DNA from: DTU013 sp964512095
GTDB taxonomy: Bacteria > Bacillota > Clostridia > Acetivibrionales > DTU013
Direction: 5' to 3'
Assembly: GCA_964512095.1 (NCBI GenBank)
Contig: CAZEIH010000018.1
Span: 1 to 64,000, forward strand
Length of the DNA stretch: 64,000 bases
The notes beneath the pieces were generated by a model that worked only from the letters and a program-made list of their open reading frames with translations, was not told where the DNA came from and made no database searches. Of this stretch, positions 1 through 9,500 are shown one piece after another; the stretch's first letter is position 1; each line of letters opens with the position of its first letter. A program made the translations under genes and the position numbers.

Positions 1-221
1 ATATAACCTATGGATATTTTTGTCAAGTTTGTGGTTAATTAGCAGAAGCGTCCCCGCTTCGCTCGCTTCCTGCTCCCTCTCCACGACCTCACCTCCTCCA
101 CAAGAACAGCCCAATGACCCATGATTTTGTGACTCGTTATGATTTTATGACTCGTTATAAGATATAATATTCATATCGTAGTAATAGATGCACCACAAAT
201 AAAGATTCAAAGGAGAAGGCT
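1..221 (+). promoter_or_regulatory. Upstream region of glycerate kinase with tandem 18-bp direct repeat and -10 box
   Basis: The stretch holds no gene. An 18-bp unit (ATGATTTTGTGACTCGTT, then ATGATTTTATGACTCGTT) is repeated head to tail at 121-138 and 139-156, immediately before a perfect TATAAT at 163-168. The spacing suggests that the repeat is an operator or activator site overlapping the -35 region of the glycerate kinase promoter. No good -35 hexamer is visible, which would fit activator dependence. The first 110 bases contain a GCGTCCCC motif like that in the array near 33.3 kb. Confidence 0.4.
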
Positions 222-1355
222 ATGCAGAAAGTGTTGCTAATTCCGGATTCATTCAAGGGTACTATGTCCTCAAGTGAAATATGCGAAATTATGAAAAAGG
301 CGATTTACGCATATTATCCAGAGGCTGAAGTCATAGGTATACCTGTAGCAGACGGTGGTGAGGGCAGTGTAGATTCTTTTCTAGCAGCCGTAGGTGGCAA
401 GAGGGTAACCGTAGGTGTTAAGGGCCCCTACCTCGAAGATTTGGAAGCCTTTTATGGTATACTTCCCGACAATACCGCTGTTATAGAAATGGCGGCAGCA
501 GCGGGACTGCCACTTGTTGGCGAGAATAAGCAAGCTGGTAAGACGACAACATATGGTGTTGGCCAACTTATCTGCCATGCAGCAAAGGCTGGCTGCAATA
601 AAATAGTAGTAGGCCTTGGTGGAAGCTCAACCAATGATGGGGGGTGCGGCGCTGCAGCCGCAGTGGGTGTAGTTTTTAGAGATGCCGAAGGCAAAACCTT
701 TATTCCTGTGGGGGAAACGCTGAGTAATATCTCCTCCATAGATATCAGCGGTTTGGATCCTGCAGTAGCGCAGGCTGATATCGTAACCATGTGCGATATA
801 GATAATCCATTGTTCGGGCCAAATGGAGCAGCTCATGTCTTTGCTCCGCAAAAGGGTGCCGATGAAGCATTAGTAAAAATACTAGACGAAAACCTCATAC
901 ATTTGGCTGTTGTTGTTAAGAGGGACCTAGGCAAGGATATATCCAAAATGCCAGGGGCTGGCGCAGCAGGTGGCATGGGAGGCGGTATGTCTGCATTTTT
1001 TAACAGTAGTCTACAGTTGGGTATAGAAACAGTTCTTGACACAGTTGGATTTGATTCTCTCCTTGAAGGAGCTGATTTGGTCTTTAGTGGCGAAGGAAAA
1101 ATTGATTCTCAGTCTCTCCGGGGGAAAGTAGTGATTGGCGTAGCTCGTCGTACAAAGAAAGCCGGTGTACCTCTAATTGCTATAGTAGGAGACATCGGCG
1201 ATAATATAGAAAATGCATACACGGAAGGCGTTAGTTCAATATTTAGCATCAACCGGGTAGCGGTTCCTTTCAAGGAAGCCAAGCTTCGTTGCAGGAATGA
1301 TATGTTTCTGACAATTGATAATCTGATGAGGTTTATGAAGATAGGAAAACCATAG
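222..1355 (+). CDS. glxK: Glycerate kinase (GlxK/GarK family)
   Basis: Phosphorylates glycerate with ATP to phosphoglycerate, feeding glycerate into glycolysis; cytoplasmic. The 377-residue product has the usual length of the bacterial glycerate kinase family (Gly_kinase). It begins with the family-typical segment around PDSFKGT (residues 8-14) and has the glycine-rich GLGGSSTNDGG at about residue 131 and a GAGAAGGMGGG stretch near residue 245. The ATG is preceded by AAAGGAGAAGGCT, a good ribosome binding site. The gene stands alone: a dispersed hairpin element starts two bases after its stop codon, and the next gene has its own promoter. Whether the product is 2- or 3-phosphoglycerate cannot be read from the sequence. 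Confidence 0.93.
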   Translation: MQKVLLIPDSFKGTMSSSEICEIMKKAIYAYYPEAEVIGIPVADGGEGSVDSFLAAVGGKRVTVGVKGPYLEDLEAFYGILPDNTAVIEMAAAAGLPLVGENKQAGKTTTYGVGQLICHAAKAGCNKIVVGLGGSSTNDGGCGAAAAVGVVFRDAEGKTFIPVGETLSNISSIDISGLDPAVAQADIVTMCDIDNPLFGPNGAAHVFAPQKGADEALVKILDENLIHLAVVVKRDLGKDISKMPGAGAAGGMGGGMSAFFNSSLQLGIETVLDTVGFDSLLEGADLVFSGEGKIDSQSLRGKVVIGVARRTKKAGVPLIAIVGDIGDNIENAYTEGVSSIFSINRVAVPFKEAKLRCRNDMFLTIDNLMRFMKIGKP

Positions 1356-1356
1356 T

Positions 1357-1483
1357 AGTCAATCTGCTTCGTTCAGGGAGTCAAGTGGAGACTGAACTCC
1401 ACCTGACCAAGGAAGATAATCGATTCATCTTCATTCATCGCCTGCCTATGGAGGTTAGCGTATTCTGAGAACATAGATAAATA
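1357..1483 (+). repeat. Dispersed hairpin element, copy R1
   Basis: Copy of the roughly 125-bp element found about nine times in this window. It runs from TCAATCTGCTTCG to CATAGATAAA and starts two bases after the glycerate kinase stop. The first part can fold as GTGGAG-ACTGAA-CTCCAC. The second hairpin (CCTGCCTATGGAGG) is degenerate compared with other copies. Confidence 0.8.
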
Positions 1484-1714
1484 CGGGGTGTATCTATGTA
1501 CACCCCATCCTTTTCCATTCCTATCTCCTTTTTTTATTATCCTTTTGGCTTAGAACTATCGGTATGAAAAAAAACACTTCGCGCAACTACGCATAACTGC
1601 TAGCTGTGGGAGCCTGAACTAAGGTTAATCAAAACCACATCCCTTACATGTTCTAGACATGGTATATTGTAAAATGATACAATACTTTTAGAGAAAACGT
1701 CTTGGAGATAAGCT
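1484..1714 (+). promoter_or_regulatory. Hairpin terminator candidate and promoter before the ECF-type gene
   Basis: A short hairpin with a GGGGTG/CACCCC stem lies near 1487-1510 and is followed by a pyrimidine-rich run, a plausible terminator for the glycerate kinase transcript. Further on, TAGACA (1654-1659), an 18-base spacer and TACAAT (1678-1683) form a moderate sigma-A promoter for the gene starting at 1715. No known riboswitch pattern was recognised between them. Confidence 0.35.
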
Positions 1715-2515
1715 GTGAAAGAACTGGTGAGAATGTGGAAATACAGCATGATGGTCGCAACGACTATATTGTGTGCGGGAACATATATGCTGTTTTTAGT
1801 ACCTACAAAATCCATAGCTATCATACCGGGAGTAACAGAAATACGCCCGGCATCTTTGCTTCCTGTAATATTCGGACTTTTGTTCGGCCCGGCAGGCGCT
1901 TGGGGCTCTGCATTAGGAAATCTTGGAGGGGACCTTTTTGGTACTCTTTCACTAGGTTCAATATTTGGGTTTGTCGGAAATTTTCTGTATGCGTACATAC
2001 CATATAAGCTTTGGTATCACATAAAGCAAAGACACGGCGAAGATAGGGCGCCGACTATCAATTCGCCTTGGAAGTTAGCTCGTTTTGGTATCACAGGCTT
2101 TGTTTCCAGTGCCGCCTGTGCCATTACAATAGCCTGGGGACTGGATCTACTAAACCTAGCGAGTTTTTCCACTCTTTCTATAATTATAACACTAAATAAT
2201 ACAGTGACCACATTGTTACTGGGTCCTGTCGTACTTCCGCTTCTATATGCCTTTGCAAAGAAAAACAAGCTACTCTGGACAGATATCATGCATCCCAAGG
2301 ACATCAGCAGACCTTCAACTGACAAGGTCCATCCGCTTATGATAATCTCAGGTGCAATAGGCGGCTTAGTTTCTGGCTCAGTCGCCGGTTATCTCATTGC
2401 CGGACAAGCTATCTTCGGCCACCAAATCACAACAGCTAGCACAGGAAACATAGCCGTTGCATTAATAGTATCACCATTTCTAATAATATTGTTTTATGGT
2501 TCCCTCAATTCATAA
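1715..2515 (+). CDS. ECF-type transporter S component-like membrane protein
   Basis: The 266-residue protein is very hydrophobic, with about six membrane segments (for example residues 11-30, 47-75, 85-98, 120-140, 155-180, 207-228 and 240-262, some short). The segment from IRPASLLP to GNLGGDLFG near residues 42-72 resembles substrate-binding S components of energy-coupling factor vitamin or metal importers. A charged loop around residues 185-205 separates the last two segments. The start is GTG, with GGAG about nine bases upstream. The substrate is unknown: no riboswitch or biosynthetic neighbour points to one. The 3' end overlaps the convergent Spo0E-like gene by 22 bp. The assignment as an S component is an inference from motif pattern and topology. 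Confidence 0.55.
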   Translation: MKELVRMWKYSMMVATTILCAGTYMLFLVPTKSIAIIPGVTEIRPASLLPVIFGLLFGPAGAWGSALGNLGGDLFGTLSLGSIFGFVGNFLYAYIPYKLWYHIKQRHGEDRAPTINSPWKLARFGITGFVSSAACAITIAWGLDLLNLASFSTLSIIITLNNTVTTLLLGPVVLPLLYAFAKKNKLLWTDIMHPKDISRPSTDKVHPLMIISGAIGGLVSGSVAGYLIAGQAIFGHQITTASTGNIAVALIVSPFLIILFYGSLNS

Positions 2516-2673
2516 TTCTTTCTCCTGTAATATAGAAGTATCAATGTGTCAAGCTCACGACTTCGCTGTTGAACAATACCACTAGTTAAGTTCTCCGATT
2601 CAATTAATTGATGGAGCTCCCTCCTCAATTTGTTTATATCCTTATTGTGACATAAATAATTACTGCTTTTCAA
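2494..2673 (-). CDS. Spo0E-like aspartyl-phosphate phosphatase (small, TTG start)
   Basis: The 59-residue product matches the Spo0E family, which dephosphorylates Spo0A-type response regulators and so delays sporulation. The visible family pattern is INKLRRELHQLIE, then a short turn, then SRELDTLILLYY; the signature SQELD appears here as SRELD. The start is chosen as TTG at 2673 because GGGAGGTG lies seven bases upstream. The open frame continues further upstream, but that extension has no ribosome binding site and does not resemble the family. The 3' end overlaps the convergent ECF-type gene by 22 bp, so the two transcripts are antisense at their ends. Confidence 0.75.
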   Translation of the reverse strand: MKSSNYLCHNKDINKLRRELHQLIESENLTSGIVQQRSRELDTLILLYYRRKNYELREP

Positions 2674-3069
2674 GGCTATGCACCTCCCAGTACATATTAA
2701 CGGTGACCTGCTTAACAAGGATACTAACGCGACACAAAAGCTGGGGCTACCATACTGCTGAAGTCTGGGATAAAGCCCGAAAACCAACTTCGACGTAATT
2801 CCTATTATGCTTATATTATGACTATATTGTAATACATTCAGCTTATATAATCAACATAATTTCCCATCTATAATCAAGCTTTACATAGCAAAAAAGTTGT
2901 TGCCGTCGCAGTCTGGAAAACTGCAATAAATGTTGCACTCTATTGGTAGAGTCTTTTGAGTTACGGCTAATATACTACCAATTCTAGTATATCAGTGATA
3001 GCTTTGTGGGAAATACTTTATCTTAATATATAGAACCAAACTAAAGCAGCTCTATGGATTGCAACACTA
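2674..3069. other. Intergenic region, no gene seen
   Basis: AT-rich sequence upstream of the Spo0E-like gene, likely holding its promoter. It includes a small hairpin (GCAGTCTGGAAAACTGC, near 2908) and an imperfect inverted TATACTACCAATTCTAGTATA near 2970-2992. No conserved RNA family or coding sequence was recognised. Confidence 0.4.
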
Positions 3070-3513
3070 ATGCCCTACTCCTCCAAAACCATCTGGCAAA
3101 GCCTCTGCCACTAGCTAGACCAGCTTTACTCCAGAATCCTATGGGCCAAGCCACTTACATCGCCCTTGCTCAGCCCATTCCTGCAAAGCTCAGGGCAACT
3201 GTTTCCCAACGCTTACGATGGCCCTACCTCTCCACAACCCATCTGGCAAAGTCTCACCACTGGACCGGCTTTACTCCTCCAGAATCCTAAGGGCCAAGCC
3301 ACTTGCATCGCCCTTGCTCACCCCATTCCTGCAAAGCTCAGGGCAGCTGTTTCCCAACACTTACGATGGCCCTACTTCTCCACAACCCATCTGGCAAAGC
3401 CTTGCCACTGGACTAGCCTTACTCCTCCAGAATCCTACATGCCAAGTCACTTACATCACCCTTGTTCCCCCCATTCCAACAATTCTCAGGACAACTGTTT
3501 CCCAGCACTAAAG
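3070..3513. repeat. Tandem array, three copies of a 148-bp unit
   Basis: Three consecutive units begin at 3070, 3218 and 3366, each starting ATG(G)CCCTAC and sharing blocks such as CATCTGGCAAAG, GCCAAGCCACTT and CTGTTTCCCA. The period is exactly 148 both times, not a multiple of three, so this is not a protein repeat. The third unit overlaps the last 28 bases of the glucan synthase gene, including its stop codon (3486). The array therefore appears to have grown by duplicating the gene's 3' end plus the downstream sequence. Open frames across the array are by-products of the repeat. Confidence 0.9.
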
Positions 3514-6500
3514 TGCGCGGCATTTGCTTCAGATTCCGGTACTAGGTGAAATGGTGCGCCCATAATAACCTCTACATTGTGATGTCCGGCAATCGACAGG
3601 TCTATAAAGCCTGCACTACACATTTTGCCGTCGAAAATAATTCGCGAAACACCGCAGCTAACATTATCAGGGTTTTTAACTTCAATAAAAAATGTCGATT
3701 CGTTATATCTATAATTTATCTCATACCTACCCCATGTAGATGGAATACAGGGGTTTATATACAACCTTTCACCCTTTTTTATAAAGCCGGCTATATTCTC
3801 AAGCCCCACCTTATATAGCCATCCGGCTGCACCTGTATACCAGCTCCACCCGCCTCTACCTGTATGTGGACTTACCGTATACACATCCGCTGCCATGACA
3901 TAGGGCTCTGTTTTGTACCTTGAGTATTCAATATCAGTCCTTGTATGATTTATAGGATTTAGCATATGGAATATCTCTCCAGCCTTGTCTCCCATACCAA
4001 GTCTTGTAAAAGCAAGCACAACCCAGGTTGCAGCATGGGTATACTGGCCACCATTTTCTCGCACTCCAGGCACATATCCTTTGATATAGCCCGGTTCCAG
4101 GTCTCCCTTGTCAAATGGCGGCGTAAGTAGCTTAACTATCGCCTCCTCCTTATCCACCAGATAATTTTCCACTGCGGCCATGGCTTCTTTGGCACGCCTA
4201 GGCTTTGCCCCTCCTGAAATTACTGACCATGACTGTGATATGGAATCTATCATGCATTCTGAATTCCTTATTGAGCCAAGTGGAGTTCCATCGTCAAAAT
4301 ACGCCCTTCTATACCAGCCCCCATCCCATGCTTCCCTTTCTATACACTCAATCAAGTCAGAAATCTTGCTATAATACAGCTCCGCTCTTCTGAAATCCTT
4401 CATCCGCTTACATAACGGCACGAATTTATTAAGTATGGATATAAGGAACCAACCCAGCCACACACTTTCACCACTACCCTTGTTTCCCACAGTATTCATT
4501 CCATCATTCCAGTCGCCGCTTCCTATCAACGGTATGCCATGGGGTCCTACAGAAAACGATCTGTCTATAGCTCTCACACAGTGCTCATAAAGGTTTTCAA
4601 CAACCTCTGACACCCATGGTTCCTCATACTTCTCATCCACACCCTCATCCAAGAGATTTCCTTCCAAAAATGCTACCCTTTCATCTAGTATCGATTCATC
4701 GCCTGTCTTTTCCACATATTCAGATGTAACATAGGCAAGCCATAGCAAATCGTCCGAATATCTTGTGCGTATACCCTTACCTCTTTCTGCATGCCACCAG
4801 TGTTGTACATCGCCTTCCTTGAACTGCCTTGATGCATGTAGCAGTATCTGGTCCCTTGACAGCTCCGGACATGTATTAAGCACAGCCATACAATCCTGAA
4901 GCTGATCTCTGAAGCCATAAGCACCTCCGGCTTGATAATAACCAGTTCTTGCCCACATCCTACAGGCTATTGTCTGGTAAACGAGCCAACCATTCATCAA
5001 AACATCATAAGAGTCATCCGGGGTGTGCAGCGACACCAAATCAAGCTTTTTCATCCAGTATGACTTAACACGCTCAAGCTCAGCAAGAGCTCCATCCACA
5101 TTGGCAAAGCTTTTAAAATTATCGTAAGCCTTCCCAATATCTGCCGAGCAACCAAGTAAAAATACAACAACTAACTCTTCCTTAGGATCGGGCTGTGCAA
5201 TACAGCTAATAGCCGCACAGGGATCCAGCCCGGCACCAATCTCCCCAGACAAGTGATTACCAATCATTCCTGCCGGTTCAGCGAGATCCCCGCCATGTCC
5301 GATGAAGACTGTCCTATCACAGGTATACGTTGATTCCTTTGCACTAGTAGCCATAAAAGCAGATATACCTTTAAACTCCTGAGAAAATTTATTTTCTATG
5401 AAAAGTATCTGGTTCTCATCTACTCTTGTAACTATAAACGGTGATGTGCTGCTGTCATCTACACCTAGTACAGGTCTCACATAGTAAGTAATACTTAATT
5501 TACGCTGTCGTCCTGTTAGATTTTTAAGAGTGACAATGGAAATTTTGACAGGCTGTTCCAATGATGCAAACACTGTTAATGTTTGTACTATCCCATTGCT
5601 TTCATGTTCAAAGATACTATAACCCGGGCCGTGGGAAACTGTGTATGCGCAATTTCCCGGTGCAGGCATAGGAGTCAGGCTCCAATGACATTTTTCTTCA
5701 ATATCACATACATAAAATATTTCGCCCTGGCGGTCTGAAACAGGGTCATTAGCCCAGGGTGTAAGCTTGAATTCCCGACTGTTTTTATACCACGTGTAAC
5801 CACCGCCACTTTCTGTGACAATGAAGCCAAACAGTTTGTTTGCAATTATATTAGACCACGGCAATGGTGTATGTTGCCCATTCTCAAGCCTAATAACATA
5901 TTCCCTTCCATTTTCAGCAAATCCCCCTATACCGTTAAAGAACAAGAGCTGGCTGTCTTCTTTGCCATATCCACTTGTCTGGCAAAATCCCTCAACATCA
6001 TTACACGTATTTGCCGAAGCCATTGGCTCTGCTGTGATAACAGAGCTCTTAATACTGCTTTTAAAAGCCTCAATACTTTCCTTTATAACAAGTACAGCAG
6101 CTGTATAAAGCAGACAAGTTTGATTTTGATCAAAATCAGCGCTGTTTAAAATAAATACTCCTCCGGGCTTATTGATCATTTCTCTGGCATGGCTTGCAGC
6201 AACAGCATTTCTCACCATATCATTCAGAGGCTTATTATATCCTTCAACCTTATTTATCAAAATAACAATATCAGCTATAAGGCTTTTCATCCGCCAATAC
6301 TCATGCCCATTCAGTACCCACTCCACCAGCTCTGTATCATCAACTTCATTTACCTCGACAAGTATCAAGGGTAAATCTCCTGATATGCCAAAGGACCATA
6401 ATTCTTGGACAGACCCGGTATTAGCCAGGATTTGCTCTGAATAATCCTTTTTGGCAGAGCTTCTATATATTAAGAAGGATGCTAATTCTAGATAAAAATT

Positions 6501-9500
6501 CGTTTCTTCAAGCTTAAGTCCCAGGTACCTGCTCTCTACTTGGCTTCTTGTCCAGGAAAGCTCAAATGCCCGTTCAGAACCCCTAAAGTCACTATATTTC
6601 TCCGCCATCTCAATAGCATGCTTTCTTGAATTGGCAATTCCCACTGTGAATACAGCCCTTACAGTCTTACCAGCTTCTATTTTCACCCTTCTACGCAAGC
6701 TCATAACGGGATCAAGTACAGATCCTGTACTACCACTTAAAGGATGATCCGGTTCCATAGCAACCGGATTGGTAATATCACGATTTCTTCCAATAAATTT
6801 CATCCTATCAGTCTCATGCTGAAGCTCTCCAACGCCATGGTTCCCCTCCACACACATGGTATGGACAAGCCAGGAGCTAGGCTGACCTGCCACCCTCTGC
6901 CTTCGTACTCCAAGCAGGCACATATGCTTTCTAACAAACTCCGTACTGACAAAAAGCTTGCTAAAGGCAGGATGGGCAGCATCCTCCTGTGCTGGGGCAA
7001 TAACAGCCTCAAAAAAGCTAGTCAGCTCCACATACCTTACAGCACTACTATGATTTGTAATAGATATACGTCTTATTTCAGCGCTGTCTTCAGGTGAAAC
7101 AGTTACTTCAAGATGAGATTCAATGTTGCCGTTTTTCCTTATAAACTCAGCTTTGTCGGGCGAGAACACCACCTTGTATTTATCAGGCTTATTACCAAAG
7201 GGCTCATATGTGGCTGACCATGAAGTGTTGGAATTAGTATTGCCGACAAAAATATAGAAACCCTTTTTGTTGAAGTAATCCGGCGACCATCTGTTAACGG
7301 CCATATTTCCATATAGACTCCGGCCCGAACCGGCATCCGTTATCATAACTGAGTATTCACCATTTGATAGCAGGTGAACATTTGGGGGGATTGTTTCTGG
7401 CTGCCCATATGTCCGAACTGCAGCTCCATCTATATGCTCTTGCTTGCGGGCTCTGTTAATCCCTTCTTCCTTATACCCTTTTGAATAGAATACATTGGTA
7501 GGCATTTTTTCCTGAAGGAGCAATTCTGCTGAGCGCATTACCGGATTAATATGAAATCGCTTTTGAAGTATATCGTCATTAAAGAAATTGTTCAATGCTG
7601 CAAGGCTCATCCCCTGATGATGCGCCATGAAGCTCCTCACTACTTGGTAGCTGCTGTTTTTACTCATCCTAGAGGTAGTGAAATCTACTGCCTCATAGAA
7701 GCCGCAGATGCCCTCCATACCTATGCGTCGTAACATTTTCAGATTTTCAACAACAGCAATGGGATCTATCCCAATAGCAAGAAGAGACGCATATGGAGAT
7801 ATTACCTTATCATTTGCTAAGCCTCTCTTGAGTCCGAGCTCTGGCACTCCAAAAGCCTTATACTGATAGTTAAGACCAAAATCCAGGGCACTGTAACCAG
7901 ATTCCGATATGCCCCAGGGTATACCGCGATGCCTACAATATTTCCTTTGCTTCTTTACAACAAAGGAGTATGTTTCATCAAGAATGGTATTATCATAGCT
8001 TCTTATGACAATCAATGGCATCAGGTATTCAAACATTGTACCTGTCCATGAAACAAGGCCCTTCCCCCCCTCTGAGGCTATCAACCTTCTGCCCAGCCTC
8101 ATCCAGTGTTTACGGTCGACTTCACCCCTCGCAATGGCAATGAAGCTAGCCTGTCTTGCTTCAGATGCCAGCAAATCATAATATGATTTGCTCAAATGCC
8201 CATCCTCCACATTATAGCCAATTGAAAACAAGAGTCTTTTGCGATCAAAAAGCGGGGAAAACTCCATAGCATCAATAAGCTTTGAGGCACTATCAATCAA
8301 TTCTTCATATCGTCCAATCATCCCTCTAATGTGGTCAGCACCCTGCCTTAACACCAAAGACATCCCCTTGTTACTATGTCCGTCTTTACTTCTCTCACTC
8401 TCCAGCAACATTGCTGCTTTCTCATAAAGTGACATCAGCTCAACGGGAGAAGCCGCCATATAGATACCCTGTGATATGCTGGCGTCACAATGCTGTAAGG
8501 CCTCGATCACATCTAGCTTGCGTAAAAAAGGATAATAAGAGCTCAATTCCGATGAAAATTGATTTACCATATGATGTAGCTTTAGGCCCCACCCATCATT
8601 ACCGTAACGTTTATCTTCGGGTAATGCCTCTAACCAAGCCTCAAGACCCGCAAGGGTACTTTCCCAGCATCTAATATCAACCCTCTCGGTAGATGCCAGC
8701 TCCCAAAGCAGATCAAGAAGCTTTCTGTCGGGTTCGGACATGTTATTTTCACACATCAGCTCTATAGTATCAATTAGTCCTAATGCCATTACATTACGAA
8801 TCAACCTATTTGCTGTATATTCCTTAAGGCCTTCTTTCATAACCATCATATAACCAACAAGGTTACCACTATCCACTGTAGATACATAGAAGGGCCTAAG
8901 CCTTTCAAGTGTAGTTGTATTGTACCAGTTAAATAAATGGCCATTCCATTTTTCCAGCCTTTCCATTGAACCCACAGTCTTTTCTAAAATTTCAGCCATA
9001 GAATCACTGCCTATATATCCAAGATCATAAGCAGACAACACGGAAATCAACATTAAACCGATATTTGTCGGCGATGTCCTATGGGCTATACCTTTCGGAG
9101 GATCCTGCTGGTAATTATCCGGCGGCAAATAATTCTCCTCTTCTGTTGAAAAATCCTCAAAGTACCTCCAGGTTTTCCTGGATACTCTCCTTAAGAATGC
9201 ATTATCGCTATCTGTTAGTCTGCTTTGCTTTTTGACAACAGGCCTGCTGATATAGTATGCCACTAGTGGCGCCGTTACCCAGGCTACAGCTGCAGCTATG
9301 GCAAATATCAAACCTAAGCTTGAAACAAAAGCAGCCGAAAAAACTACAATTACTGCCGCCGGTATTGAAAACCACATTTTTTTGTAATAGCTTACTAGAC
9401 TGTTATCTGCGTTAGCTTCAGCATCAGCAGCAGTGACCCATTCCAACATATTCTTACGAGAATGTAGCATCCTGTACAGTGTGCGTATAATTGCATCTAG

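Noticed and set aside
1484..1714. Vitamin riboswitch upstream of the ECF-type S component
   Set aside because: No THI box, FMN, preQ1 or cobalamin consensus was recognisable by eye; only a promoter-like sequence and a small hairpin are visible.
3054..3549. Small repeat proteins encoded on the plus strand
   Set aside because: The frames arise from a 148-bp tandem repeat whose period is not a multiple of three; there is no ribosome binding site and part lies antisense to the glucan synthase.
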